This document shows positions 8,049 to 17,284 of a stretch of DNA of 64,000 bases, one piece after another. This stretch comes from JAAYCI01 sp031551695 (GTDB lineage Bacteria; Bacillota; Clostridia; Oscillospirales; Ruminococcaceae), in NCBI GenBank assembly GCA_031551695.1, contig JAVBNG010000016.1:106064-170063 (forward strand). The letters are read 5' to 3'. The notes under the pieces are model-generated. The model made no database searches. It had not been told where the DNA came from and saw only the letters and a list, made by a program, of their open reading frames with translations. Made by a program: the position numbers and the translations under genes. Within the stretch, counting starts at the first letter, position 1, and each line of letters starts with the position of its first letter.

Positions 8049-9335
8049 CTATTTTACCGCTTGGTCAAGGGCAGCGTCAAAGTCCGCCAGGATGTCGTCG
8101 ATGTTTTCGATGCCGACGGACACGCGGATAAGTTCCGGCGGGATGCCCGCCTGCACCTGCGCCTCTGGCGAAAGCTGGCGGTGGGTGGTGGAGGCCGGGT
8201 GCAGCACGGACGTACGGATATCGCCCACGTGCACCACCAGGCTCGTCATCTCCAGCGATTCAATGAACTTGCGGCCGGCCTCGGCGCCGCCGGCCACACC
8301 GAAAGTAAGCACGCCGGAGGCCCCTTTCGGCATGTATTTTTGCTGCAGGGCGTGATACCGGTTCGAGGCAAGGCCCGGGTAGTTCACCCACTGTACCCGC
8401 GGGTCCTTTTCCAAAAACTCCGCCAGCGCCTGCGCGTTTTCGCAGTGGGCTTTCATGCGCAGGTGCAGGGTGGCAAGGCCGTTTACGGTCAAAAACGCGT
8501 TCATGGGCGCGGCAACGCAGCCATAGTCGCGCAGCATCTGCGCGCGCATTTTCACGGCCAGCGCCGCCGGGCCGAAGGCGTCGACAAACACAAGACCATG
8601 GTAGCTTTCGTCCGGCTCGGTAAGGGCAGGGTAGCGCCCGCCCTTTTTCCAGTCAAAGGTGCCGCCGTCCACCACCATGCCGCCCACGCTGGTGGCGTGG
8701 CCGTCGGCATATTTGGTGGTGGAATGGAACACCACGTCTGCCCCGTGTTCCAGCGGGCGGCACAGGTAGGGCGTGGCAAGGGTGTTGTCCACCACCAGCG
8801 GCGCGCCCGCCGCCTTGGCCACACAGCTCCATTTTTCAAAATCCAAAACGGACAGGGCCGGGTTGCCCAGCGTCTCCGCCAGCACCACCTTTGTCTCGGG
8901 GCGAATCTCCTTCGCAATGTCCTCATAGGACAGGGAGGGGTCCACAAAGGTGTGGGAAATGCCCAGCTTTTCGAAGCTGACACCGACCAGGTTGTTTGTG
9001 CCGCCGTAAATGTGGCTGCTGGCAAGGATATGATCGCCCTTTTGGCACAGGGCCAAAAGGCAGATAAGCGCCGCGCTTTGGCCGCTTGCCGCGGCAACCG
9101 CCGCCACACCCCCCTCCAGCATTGTCATTTTTTCTTCCAGCGCCGACACCGTGGGGTTTGAAATGCGCGTGTACATGTGGGTGGCACTGGTAAGGTCAAA
9201 CATCGCCGCCACATCGTCCACGTCGTAATACCGGTATGTGGTGGACTGTGCGATGGGCACGGTTTGCGCCTCTCCCTTTTCGGCCCGGTAGCCGGCTTGT
9301 ACACACTCGGTTTCAAATTTCCATTTTCGCTGCAT
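8049..9335 (-). CDS. metY: O-acetylhomoserine aminocarboxypropyltransferase (O-acetylhomoserine sulfhydrylase)
   Basis: 428 residues of the Cys/Met-metabolism PLP family. The PLP-binding lysine is in HSTTKYADGHA, and QSTTYRYYD with YTRISNPT near the N-terminus are typical of this branch. It makes L-homocysteine from O-acetylhomoserine and sulfide. Together with metA it forms a two-gene direct-sulfhydrylation pathway to methionine. I prefer the ATG at 9335 over that at 9341 because AAAGGGG is too close to the first. I looked in the leader for a SAM riboswitch and saw none. Confidence 0.93.
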   Translation of the reverse strand: MQRKWKFETECVQAGYRAEKGEAQTVPIAQSTTYRYYDVDDVAAMFDLTSATHMYTRISNPTVSALEEKMTMLEGGVAAVAAASGQSAALICLLALCQKGDHILASSHIYGGTNNLVGVSFEKLGISHTFVDPSLSYEDIAKEIRPETKVVLAETLGNPALSVLDFEKWSCVAKAAGAPLVVDNTLATPYLCRPLEHGADVVFHSTTKYADGHATSVGGMVVDGGTFDWKKGGRYPALTEPDESYHGLVFVDAFGPAALAVKMRAQMLRDYGCVAAPMNAFLTVNGLATLHLRMKAHCENAQALAEFLEKDPRVQWVNYPGLASNRYHALQQKYMPKGASGVLTFGVAGGAEAGRKFIESLEMTSLVVHVGDIRTSVLHPASTTHRQLSPEAQVQAGIPPELIRVSVGIENIDDILADFDAALDQAVK

Positions 9336-9407
9336 ATCCATTCCCCTTTACTTCGGTTTTTGCCGCTGTGGCCATCGTAAAAAACAGCCCTTTGGTTAAT
9401 AGAGACT

Positions 9408-9436
9408 ATAGTACCATGCCCGCGGTCAAGATTCAA
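9408..9436 (-). promoter_or_regulatory. Promoter of metY-metA
   Basis: Minus strand TTGAAT (9431-9436), 17-base spacer, TACTAT (9408-9413), about 70 bases before the metY start. Confidence 0.6.
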
Positions 9437-9740
9437 ACAATTTAACCGCTGCCAAAAGTGTGCACGCTCGGCTGGTACAGCGGATTTTCCGTATTCTGGC
9501 ATATAAATTGCCAATAATTGCCAACCTTCGCTCGCAATTTTTAAAAAAATTTTTCTATAAATTCATTTTCTGTCCATATGTTATATTTTTGTTACGATGC
9601 CAAATTGTTTTGTTGCAGCATTGTTTTCAGACAGTCCGGAAAAAAAAGTGAAAAATATGAAAACTTAAACTTTTGCAGGTATGTTCTTTTTTCTTCTTTT
9701 GAAAAAACCGGCCGAAGGCGGGTATTTTCATAAAATTGTA
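9437..9740. other. AT-rich intergenic region between metY and the HU gene
   Basis: About 300 bases, clearly richer in A+T than the surroundings, with many A and T runs. No open frame with a ribosome binding site and no recognised riboswitch was found. It separates two divergent promoters and may be bent DNA, which HU itself could bind. Confidence 0.5.
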
Positions 9741-9770
9741 TTGCAATTTCAGGCGATGTACAGTTATAAT
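9741..9770 (+). promoter_or_regulatory. Promoter of the HU gene
   Basis: TTGCAA (9741-9746), 18-base spacer, perfect TATAAT (9765-9770); the coding start is 65 bases beyond the -10. Confidence 0.65.
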
Positions 9771-9834
9771 AAAAGCAGGTTTTAGGTGCATTTCCATTTC
9801 ACCGGAAGCTAAGTATTAGGGAGGTATTTTTTAC

Positions 9835-10113
9835 ATGACCAGGTCTCAATTGATTGCCAAAGTTGCGCGCCAGACAGGCACCCCTGTTGCGCAGGTGGAG
9901 AACATTCTCACCACCATGGTCGATGACATCATCGACACCCTGAAACAGGGCGAGAAAGTGACGATCGCCGGGTTTGGCCGCTTCGAGATGCGTGCCCGCA
10001 AAACCAAGGCGTACACAAACCCGAAGACGAAAGTCTCCAGCCGCCTGGAACCCACCAGCATTCCCGGGTTCAAGGCAAGCGGCCTGATGAAGCAAAAGAT
10101 CAACGGCAAATAA
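9835..10113 (+). CDS. HU-family nucleoid DNA-binding protein
   Basis: 92 residues, the normal length. It shows the family pattern of an N-terminal helical part (MTRSQLIAKVARQ), the GFGRFE segment at the base of the DNA-binding arms, and the arm region with basic residues and a proline (RKTKAYTNPKTK). It binds DNA as a dimer, bending and compacting the chromosome. A strong AGGGAGGT ribosome binding site and a good promoter suggest high expression. It is a single-gene transcript ending in a terminator shared with the convergent GH2 gene. Confidence 0.95.
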   Translation: MTRSQLIAKVARQTGTPVAQVENILTTMVDDIIDTLKQGEKVTIAGFGRFEMRARKTKAYTNPKTKVSSRLEPTSIPGFKASGLMKQKINGK

Positions 10114-10124
10114 CGACAAGGTCC

Positions 10125-10155
10125 AAACAGGGCAGGCATACCGCCTGCCCTGTTT
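10125..10155. terminator. Bidirectional terminator between HU and GH2 genes
   Basis: AAACAGGGCAGGC (10125-10137) pairs with GCCTGCCCTGTTT (10143-10155), with T/A-rich flanks on both sides. It overlaps the stop codon of the GH2 gene. Confidence 0.85.
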
Positions 10156-11950
10156 ATTTTTGCCCATTTTGCGCTGCCTGCAGCGCTTGCCGCGCCCTAA
10201 GCGCCCGGTTAAACGTCTCCGCCAGGGCAGCGTTCATACGGGCAACGTCGCGGCGGTCTACCTTTGGCTTTCGCTCGCGGCACAAAAGGCCGCTCACCTC
10301 GTCTTCGGCATCCGTCAGCTGGCTGTACACAAAAACCGAAAGCCCCTTGTACACCAGCGGTGCCGCCTGCTTTTCCCACAGGGCGGCCATTTCGGCAAAC
10401 AGCCGGCCGCTGTCCGCAACCTTGGGCCCGTCGCACACCGGCGTTTTGCTGGCGCCGTCGGCGTCCAGGCCGATGCCCCCTGCCTGTGTGACGGCGAAAA
10501 TGCGCCCGCCAAAGGTTTCCGGCAGCTTGCGGGGCGGCTTTCCGGCCGGGAAGTGCCAGCTTACAAAATCGCCGCCTTTTTGGTCGGCCCAGCCGCTGGC
10601 GTGGTCCACCAGCCGTTCCGGCTCGCGCCGGCGCAGTTCCAGCGCCAGGCGCGCCGCGTCAAACTGGCCCACACCCTCGTTGAACAGCACCCACGCCACC
10701 AGGCACGGTGCGTTGTGCAGCAGGGCGGCCATCTCCCACACATCGCGCTCGAAGGCTGCGCGGGCCGCTTCGTCCTTGCGGCCAAAGCGCGCGTGGGCGG
10801 TGTCCCGGTGCCCAAAGGGCAGGGCAGGCGGCCCTGGCGCCTCGCCGCCGCCGGCGTCGCGCCCGGCGGGGATGTCCTGCCACACCAGCATGCCCATTTT
10901 GTCGCACAGGTAATACCAGCGCATCGGCTCCAACTTGCCCATTTTGCGAATCATATTAAATCCGCATTCCTTGGCAAAACGGATGTCTTCCGCCATGGCT
11001 CTGTCGTCCGGCGGCGTGTAGCCCGTGGCGGGGTAAATGCCCTGGTCCAGCACGCCGGAAAGCAACAGCGGCTTGTTGTTCAAAAAAATGCGTGCATAGC
11101 CGCGCTCGTCTGTTTCCACCGAAAGCTTGCGCATGCCAAAATAACATTCGACGATGTCTTCGCCCGCACGCACCACCAAGGTGTACAGGAAGGGATTGCC
11201 CGGCGTCCAGCTCAGCTTGCCCGGCAGCCGGATGGTAACGGGCCCGTCCGCCTCGGCGTAATCGGCCGCGCCGGAGAGGGATTTGTTCGCCAGCACGGCC
11301 ATGCGGCCGGCGGCTTTTCCGCCGGTGGTGCGCACTTGCACGCGCACGGCGCCCTCGTCATATAATGGAGTTATTTTTACCTCTTCTATATAATGCTTCG
11401 GCACGCTTTCCAGCCACACCGTTTGCCAAATACCGCTCATGGGCGTGTGCCAACAGCCGCCGCACGCCAGCTTCTGCCGCCCGCGCATGGCAGGGCCTTT
11501 GTCGGTGGCGTCGGCCACGCGCACGGCAAGGGTATTGTTGTGGTCGGCCAAATGGTCCGTGATGTCTAAGGTGAACGGCAGGTAGCCGTTTTCGTGGCAG
11601 CCTATTTCGGCGCCGTTCAGGTACACCACGCAGGTCTCGTCCACCGCGCCGAAGTGCAGCAGCACCCGCCCCGCGTTAAAACCCGGCTGCAGGCGGAAAG
11701 AACGTGTGTACCACAAAAACCCGCCCGGCTGCAAAACATGCCCCACGCCGGAGGCCAGGGCCTCGGGCGCAAAGGGCACCGTGATATTGCCTTGCCACTC
11801 GGCGGGTTTTTTTTCGCTGTCCGTAAAGGCATAGCGCCAGGTGCCGTTCAAATTCACAAAGCTTTTGCGCACCATTTGCGGGCGGGGATATTCCTTCACC
11901 GGGTGCTGCAGGTCAATGAGCTTGCCGCCTACCCTGTACCCTTTGTCCAA
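10154..11950 (-). CDS. Glycoside hydrolase family 2 protein with altered nucleophile site
   Basis: About 598 residues from a TTG at 11950 that follows GGGAGGGGGG; longer starts add an odd Cys/Arg-rich extension. The three GH2 parts are visible: the sugar-binding jelly roll (LNGTWRYAF to DITDHLADHNNTLAVRV), the Ig-like middle, and a TIM barrel. The acid/base glutamate is present in LFNEGVGQFDA. Where relatives have the nucleophile in a Ser-Glu-Phe/Tyr-Gly-Gly motif, this protein has VTQAGGIG, so Glu is replaced by Gln (codon 10484-10486). It may therefore be inactive or use another residue. No signal peptide is seen, so it should act in the cytosol on a glycoside brought in by the divergent MFS transporter. 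Confidence 0.85.
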   Translation of the reverse strand: MDKGYRVGGKLIDLQHPVKEYPRPQMVRKSFVNLNGTWRYAFTDSEKKPAEWQGNITVPFAPEALASGVGHVLQPGGFLWYTRSFRLQPGFNAGRVLLHFGAVDETCVVYLNGAEIGCHENGYLPFTLDITDHLADHNNTLAVRVADATDKGPAMRGRQKLACGGCWHTPMSGIWQTVWLESVPKHYIEEVKITPLYDEGAVRVQVRTTGGKAAGRMAVLANKSLSGAADYAEADGPVTIRLPGKLSWTPGNPFLYTLVVRAGEDIVECYFGMRKLSVETDERGYARIFLNNKPLLLSGVLDQGIYPATGYTPPDDRAMAEDIRFAKECGFNMIRKMGKLEPMRWYYLCDKMGMLVWQDIPAGRDAGGGEAPGPPALPFGHRDTAHARFGRKDEAARAAFERDVWEMAALLHNAPCLVAWVLFNEGVGQFDAARLALELRRREPERLVDHASGWADQKGGDFVSWHFPAGKPPRKLPETFGGRIFAVTQAGGIGLDADGASKTPVCDGPKVADSGRLFAEMAALWEKQAAPLVYKGLSVFVYSQLTDAEDEVSGLLCRERKPKVDRRDVARMNAALAETFNRALRARQALQAAQNGQK

Positions 11951-12094
11951 ACCGGTCCCCCCTCCCGATGTGTTGTTGCATCGCGCCGCTTGTACCGCTC
12001 TTTTGCATTGCCGCGCACAGGCATTATCCGAAACCGGCCGGCACGCAGCGCCTGCCAAAAGCACGTGGTACGCGCGCTTTTGCGCAGCAAGTCT

Positions 12095-12123
12095 ATTTTA
12101 CCCCAAAACATCCGTTCTTACAA
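12095..12123 (-). promoter_or_regulatory. Promoter of the GH2 gene
   Basis: Minus strand TTGTAA (12118-12123), 17-base spacer, TAAAAT (12095-12100). This leaves a leader of about 140 bases. Confidence 0.6.
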
Positions 12124-12166
12124 CATCAAAAATCCGCTTTATTCGTCCATTTTTTACCCGGTCCTG

Positions 12167-12195
12167 TTGTTTACCGGCGAAAAATGCCGTATACT
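12167..12195 (+). promoter_or_regulatory. Promoter of the MFS transporter gene
   Basis: TTGTTT (12167-12172), 17-base spacer, TATACT (12190-12195). It is divergent to the GH2 promoter 44 bases away, so one regulator could control both. Confidence 0.65.
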
Positions 12196-12247
12196 GAAAG
12201 CGTATCCGCATTTCTTGTTTGCCGGACAACCGGCCGGAGGGTGACAA

Positions 12248-13588
12248 ATGAAGCTGGATTACAAGCGCACATTCCTCGTTGGCCTTGCGTTTTTTGCCAT
12301 CTGCGCCTTTTGGCAACTGTATGACCACACCGTGCCGCTGATGCTGAAGTACACCTTCGGCATAAAAGAATTCCCCACCGGCATTGTCATGGCGCTGGAC
12401 AATGTTTTGGCCCTGTTCATGCTGCCGCTGTTCGGCGCGCTGAGCGACAAAACAAAGACCCGCTGGGGCCGCCGCATGCCGTATGTGGTGCTGGGCAGCT
12501 TTACCGCCTGCGTCACCATGATGCTGATTCCCGTGGCAGACAATTTGGTCAGCCTGCCACTGTTTGTTGCGGGCCTTGGGCTCACCCTGTTTTTCATGGC
12601 CACCTTCCGCAGCCCCGCCGTGGCGTTGATGCCGGATGTGACCTTGAAGCCCCTGCGCAGCAAGGGCAACGCCGTTATCAACCTGATGGGCGCCGTGGGC
12701 GGCGTCATCATCATGCTGCTTACCTCTGTGCTGCTGCCGAAGGAAGAGACCGGCGCGGGCAGCTATGAAGCCAACTATGTGCCAATTTTCCTTTGCTGCA
12801 TGATGATTATGGCACTGGCCACCATTTTGCTGCTGGTGTTTGTGAACGAACCGAAGCTGGCCGCCAAAATGCAGGCGGACGCAAAAACATACGGCGTTGA
12901 CGAAGGCGAAGGTGCCGCGGCGGGCGGCCCCACACCCGACGCCGCACAGGAAAGCGCCCCCCGGCCGGACGACGCGAGGCTTGCGCCGGAAGTGCGGCGC
13001 AGCATGGGCTTTTTGCTGGCCAGCGTGGCCCTGTGGTTCATGGGTTACAACGCCGTAACCACCGGTTTCTCCCGCTACTTCGTAGAGCGGTTCGGCCTTG
13101 GGGCGGGGTCCTCCAGCCTGATATTGGTGATTGCGCAGGCCGCCGCCATCGTCAGCTATTTCCCCGTGGCCATTTTGGCCACCAATATCGGCCGCCGCAA
13201 GGTCATCATGGGCGGCACGGTGCTGCTGGCGGCGTCTTTTGGAGCGGGTGCATTCTTCTCGTCCTTCAGCCCGTTTATCTATGTCATGTTTGTCACGGCG
13301 GGCATCGCCTGGGCTGCCATCAACGTAAACAGCTACCCAATGGTGGTGGAGATGGCCAAAAGCTCTATCACGGGCAAGTTCACCGGCTATTACTACACCG
13401 CCTCTATGGCGGCGCAAATCGCCACGCCCATGCTGAGTGGCCTGCTGCTGCAGCACGTGGGCTACTGGACATTGTTCCCCTACGGCATGCTGTTTGTGGC
13501 CCTCAGCTTCGTCACCATGATCTTTGTGCACCACGGCGACGCGCGGCCTGTGAAGCCGGAAAACAAACTGGATGTGTACGACGATTAA
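12248..13588 (+). CDS. MFS transporter, SLC45/GPH-like sugar symporter type
   Basis: 446 residues with about 12 hydrophobic segments and a soluble, Ala/Pro-rich central loop (about residues 205-250). The first cytoplasmic loop carries the MFS signature LFGALSDKTKTRWGRRMPY, and WQLYDHTVP in helix 1 is typical of SLC45/GPH-like carriers that co-transport glycosides with H+ or Na+. The location opposite a GH2 gene suggests uptake of a beta-glycoside for intracellular hydrolysis. The exact sugar cannot be read from the sequence. The ribosome binding site is GGAGGG, seven bases before the ATG. Confidence 0.87.
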   Translation: MKLDYKRTFLVGLAFFAICAFWQLYDHTVPLMLKYTFGIKEFPTGIVMALDNVLALFMLPLFGALSDKTKTRWGRRMPYVVLGSFTACVTMMLIPVADNLVSLPLFVAGLGLTLFFMATFRSPAVALMPDVTLKPLRSKGNAVINLMGAVGGVIIMLLTSVLLPKEETGAGSYEANYVPIFLCCMMIMALATILLLVFVNEPKLAAKMQADAKTYGVDEGEGAAAGGPTPDAAQESAPRPDDARLAPEVRRSMGFLLASVALWFMGYNAVTTGFSRYFVERFGLGAGSSSLILVIAQAAAIVSYFPVAILATNIGRRKVIMGGTVLLAASFGAGAFFSSFSPFIYVMFVTAGIAWAAINVNSYPMVVEMAKSSITGKFTGYYYTASMAAQIATPMLSGLLLQHVGYWTLFPYGMLFVALSFVTMIFVHHGDARPVKPENKLDVYDD

Positions 13589-13697
13589 AATATAACTTTG
13601 GGCGTATAATAATCGATATATTACAAATAGTATATTTCAATAATTTTCATAAGTATTTTTGCCGGTTTTCCGGCCGGTAGTTTAGGAGGGATCGTTT

Positions 13698-14291
13698 GTG
13701 GCAGTGCTGACATTGGACAAAGCGAAAGAATTGGTGGATTCCATTGCGCCGGATGTGCACCTGTACCACCACGCCATGGCCGTGAGCAAGGCCATGGCCG
13801 CCATGGCGCGCCATTTTGGCGAGGACGCGGAGTACTGGGAGGCCGTGGGCTTTTTGCACGATTACGACTATGGCAAATGGCCTGCCGAGCATTTACAGCA
13901 CACGGAAGCGCCGCTGAAGGAAGCCGGCGTGGATGACGAGAGCATCCGGGCCATCATGAGCCACGGCTACGGCCTCATCAACGACGTAGAGCCGAAAAGC
14001 GACATGGAAAAAAGCCTGTACGCCGTGGACGAATTGACCGGACTCATCATGGCAAACGCGAAAATGCGCCCGGGCGGCATTTCCGATTTGGAAGCAAAAA
14101 GCGTGAAGAAAAAGTTTAAAGACAAGGCCTTCGCCGCCAAAATAGACCGCGACGTCATCCAAAAAGGCGCGGACATGCTGGGGATGACACTGGACGAACT
14201 TATCACCATTTGCATCGACGGCATGCGCCCCCACGCCGTGGAACTGGGCCTGCCCGTACCCGGCGCCGGCGGCGAGCGTGGAACCGTATAG
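13698..14291 (+). CDS. HD-domain protein (HDIG-type hydrolase)
   Basis: 197 residues from a GTG at 13698 after AGGAGGG. The metal-binding HD pattern is visible as YHHAMAVSKAMAAMA, then FLHDYDYGKWP with the HD pair, then SHGYG further on. Such proteins hydrolyse phosphate esters, often nucleotides; the substrate is unknown. The gene ends 23 bp before the MBOAT gene, so it may be the first gene of the dlt-like operon, although a link in function is not evident. A GC hairpin near 13660-13678 precedes the ribosome binding site. Confidence 0.85.
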   Translation: MAVLTLDKAKELVDSIAPDVHLYHHAMAVSKAMAAMARHFGEDAEYWEAVGFLHDYDYGKWPAEHLQHTEAPLKEAGVDDESIRAIMSHGYGLINDVEPKSDMEKSLYAVDELTGLIMANAKMRPGGISDLEAKSVKKKFKDKAFAAKIDRDVIQKGADMLGMTLDELITICIDGMRPHAVELGLPVPGAGGERGTV

Positions 14292-14314
14292 CAACGCGAT
14301 GTAAGGGGTAGTTC

Positions 14315-15910
14315 ATGTCTTTTATCTCATTGGGTTTTTTCCTGTTTTCGGCCGCCCTGTTTGCCGCGTATTTTCTGCTGCCCAGGCGCTTCCAGTGGAT
14401 GGTGCTTTTGGCGGCAAGCTATGTGTTTTACGCATCCTTCAGCCTGCGGATGACCATGTACCTCCTGTTCACCACGGCGTCCGTCTTTGGCGCGGCGCTG
14501 TGGGTGGACACCCTGAACACCCGGCAAAAAGGCTTTTTGGCCGCGCAGGACAAGGACTGGCTGAAAAAGCACAAGAAGGCGTACACCGCCGCCGGCACCC
14601 GCAAAAAGCGCGGCGTGATGGCGCTGGCCCTGCTGGCAAACTTCGGCATTTTGTTCTTTTTAAAATATTACGACTTTTTTGCCCTCAACCTGAACGATTT
14701 GATCGGCCTATTCGGCGCGCCCGCGCGCCTGCCGGAGTTCAGCCTCATTTTGCCCCTGGGCCTTTCCTTTTACACGTTCCAGGCTGCGGGCTACCTCATC
14801 GACGTGTACCGCGGCAAATACCCGGCGGACCGCAACCCTGCCAAATTTGCGCTGTTTGTGTCCTTTTTCCCGCAGGTGGTGCAGGGGCCCATCAGCCGGC
14901 ACGACCAACTGGCACACCAACTGTATGCGCAGCACCCGTTCAGCTACACGCAGTTCAAATACGGCGTACAGCTCATTTTCTGGGGCATGTTCAAAAAGCT
15001 GCTCATCGGCGACGTTGGCGCGCAGCTGGTGAACACGGTGCTGAAGCGCTACACGGAATACGCCGGCAGCGAGATTGCTGTGACCGTGCTGTTTTTTATG
15101 GCGCAGATCTACGGCGATTTTTCCGGCGGCATGGACATTGCCCGCGGCATTGCCCAGTGCATGGGCATCGACATGGTACAAAACTTCGAGCGGCCGCATT
15201 TCGCCGTGTCCGTGTCGGACTATTGGCGCCGCTGGCACATCACGCTGGGCAGCTGGATGCGCGACTACGTGCTGTATTCCATCTCCCTTTCGGGGGCGTG
15301 GGCAAAACTGGGCAAGGCGGCGCGCAAGCGCCTCGGCAACTATTTCGGCAAGCTGCTGCCCACCTGCCTTGCCATGTTCATCGTGTTCATGCTGGTGGGC
15401 ATCTGGCACGGGCCTGGCTGGAAATACATCGCCTTCGGCGTGTATAATGGCATTTTTATTGTCGGCGGCATTTTGATGGACAAGCCGCTGAAGGCCTTTT
15501 TCGCAAAGCATCCCGGCATCAACCCTTCCGTGCCCGGCTGGCGTGTTTTGGCCGTGCTGAAAACGATGTTCATCATTTTCATCAGCAAATTTTTCGCCTG
15601 CGCACCGGATTTTGACGTGGCGATGTACATGCTGAAATCCACCTTCACCGTGTGGAACCCGGGCGCGCTTGCCACTTTTTTCATCCGCACGAAGTTTGGC
15701 TATTTGAACCTGCTCATTTTCCTCACCGGATGCGCGTGCCTGTTTTTGGTCAGCTTTTTGCAGGAACGCGGTGTCCCTGTTCGCGGCGCGCTGGCCAAAA
15801 AAAACATCGTGGCGCGCTGGGCCGTGTATTATTTCATTCTGTTTGCCGTTTTGCTGATGTCGAGCGGCTTGGGCGGCGACGCGGGGGAGTTTTTCTATGC
15901 GCAATATTAA
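14315..15910 (+). CDS. MBOAT-family membrane acyltransferase (DltB-like)
   Basis: 531 residues with about 10-12 hydrophobic segments. The family core is clear: SFYTFQAAGYLIDVYRG in the first half, WRRWHITLGSWMRDY in the middle, and the active-site His in GIWHGPGWKYIAFGVYNG. In dlt systems this protein takes an activated aminoacyl group from the carrier protein and moves it across the membrane. Genes for an SGNH protein (overlapping by 14 bp), an adenylation enzyme and a carrier protein follow, supporting a DltB-like role. Alginate O-acetylation proteins (AlgI) share the fold, but the carrier and adenylation genes favour an aminoacyl or acyl substrate over acetate. Confidence 0.9.
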   Translation: MSFISLGFFLFSAALFAAYFLLPRRFQWMVLLAASYVFYASFSLRMTMYLLFTTASVFGAALWVDTLNTRQKGFLAAQDKDWLKKHKKAYTAAGTRKKRGVMALALLANFGILFFLKYYDFFALNLNDLIGLFGAPARLPEFSLILPLGLSFYTFQAAGYLIDVYRGKYPADRNPAKFALFVSFFPQVVQGPISRHDQLAHQLYAQHPFSYTQFKYGVQLIFWGMFKKLLIGDVGAQLVNTVLKRYTEYAGSEIAVTVLFFMAQIYGDFSGGMDIARGIAQCMGIDMVQNFERPHFAVSVSDYWRRWHITLGSWMRDYVLYSISLSGAWAKLGKAARKRLGNYFGKLLPTCLAMFIVFMLVGIWHGPGWKYIAFGVYNGIFIVGGILMDKPLKAFFAKHPGINPSVPGWRVLAVLKTMFIIFISKFFACAPDFDVAMYMLKSTFTVWNPGALATFFIRTKFGYLNLLIFLTGCACLFLVSFLQERGVPVRGALAKKNIVARWAVYYFILFAVLLMSSGLGGDAGEFFYAQY

Positions 15911-17264
15911 ACACACCGGCCATAGCGCTGTGGGCAGGTTTTTTGTAAAGCTGCTGGTTTTTCTCCTCATTTTTCTCGTGCTTGCGAGTGGGCTGGGCAT
16001 GCTGTTGCCTGTCGGCCCCGGCGGGCGGCACGTGCGCCAAGTCTTCCATGAGTTCCGCGAAGCCGGCGATGACGTGGATATCCTGTTTGTAGGCGCCTCC
16101 CGCTTTTACCGCGGCGTGGACACCCCCGCGTTGGATAAACAGCTAGGCACCGAAAGTTATATGCTGTCCTCGGCAGGCCAAAGGCTCATGGATTCCTATT
16201 ATGTGCTAAAGGAAGTGTATGAAACCGCCACGCCGGAGGTGGTGGTGTTGGACGTTGGCATCAAGCGCACCTGTGAAGATATGGATGACTTCGGTATGGA
16301 AAGCTTTTACCGCATCTACGGGAACCTGCGGCCTTCGCTGAACAAAGCCGCCTATTTTTTCAGCCGCGTGCCGTTTGACAATTATCTGATTGGGCTGTTC
16401 CGCTGCTTCGCAAACCCGTACGACCTGCTGGAAAGCCCGTTGGACGCTGTTAAAACGCGGCTGTCCACCTCTTACCGGGAATATGACCCGGCACCTATCC
16501 GTACTTCCAATTCCCATTACGGCGGCAGGGGTTACTTCCCGGTCGACAAGACCCGCCTTGACAAAGAGGGCGGCAAGGTGCGGTTCAAGGATTGGCAGGC
16601 CGAGAAAGCCGCATTCAACGAATATTACATCAACCAGTGCATTGAGTTGTGCCGGCAAAACGGCTCCAAGGTCGTTTTGATCAACATGCCGCTGACGGTG
16701 GGCTCTGTGCGCGGAACCGCCGACTACGATGATTATCTGGCCTTCGGCCAGAGGATGGCACAGGCCGACGACGTTTTCTTTTGCGATTTCTCCATGCTGA
16801 AACATGAGATTTTCGCACCGGTGCATAGTTATTTTTACGACAGCTACCATATGAGCGGCAAGGGTGCAGAAGCTTGTGCGCCGGTGCTGGCCGAAACCAT
16901 TGCCGGCTCCCTGGACGAAAGCAAATGGTTTTACCAAGACAGCGCGAGCCTGATGGACGCCTCTCCCTATGTGTTCAACACCTGGCTTGTGGATAATAAA
17001 GATGGCACCGTTACCGCCAATGCCTACGCTCCGCCGGGCAGCGCCGTGGAATACCGCTTTTTCTACGCGCCCGTGGCGGCAAACGGCGAAGCCCAGCCGG
17101 AATACGCCCTGGCGCGGGAATACGCCGCCGAGCCCACGGTTGCCTTGGCGGACATGCTGAACGGGCAGGCGCCGAACAAATACACCATCCGCGTGGAAGC
17201 GCGCCTTGTGGGCAGCGGCGAGGATTTTGAACAGGCCGGAAAACTGAAAGTGACCTGGAACTGA
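15897..17264 (+). CDS. Membrane-anchored SGNH-like protein (DltD/AlgX-like role)
   Basis: 455 residues. A hydrophobic segment at about residues 17-39 anchors it, with the rest predicted outside. The block I serine is in LFVGASRFYRG (about residue 64) and a block V Asp-x-x-His pair is in DSYHMSGKG (about residue 318), the pattern of SGNH/GDSL hydrolases and of DltD. About 110 further residues look like a beta-sandwich domain that canonical DltD lacks. It probably transfers the group delivered by the MBOAT protein to a surface polymer. The ATG lies within the end of the MBOAT gene, behind GGGGAG. Confidence 0.82.
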   Translation: MRNIKHTGHSAVGRFFVKLLVFLLIFLVLASGLGMLLPVGPGGRHVRQVFHEFREAGDDVDILFVGASRFYRGVDTPALDKQLGTESYMLSSAGQRLMDSYYVLKEVYETATPEVVVLDVGIKRTCEDMDDFGMESFYRIYGNLRPSLNKAAYFFSRVPFDNYLIGLFRCFANPYDLLESPLDAVKTRLSTSYREYDPAPIRTSNSHYGGRGYFPVDKTRLDKEGGKVRFKDWQAEKAAFNEYYINQCIELCRQNGSKVVLINMPLTVGSVRGTADYDDYLAFGQRMAQADDVFFCDFSMLKHEIFAPVHSYFYDSYHMSGKGAEACAPVLAETIAGSLDESKWFYQDSASLMDASPYVFNTWLVDNKDGTVTANAYAPPGSAVEYRFFYAPVAANGEAQPEYALAREYAAEPTVALADMLNGQAPNKYTIRVEARLVGSGEDFEQAGKLKVTWN

Positions 17265-17284
17265 AACAATGTGCGGAGGCACCC

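Noticed and set aside
9336..9600. SAM riboswitch upstream of metY
   Set aside because: I looked for the conserved helix words of SAM-I in the leader and did not see them.
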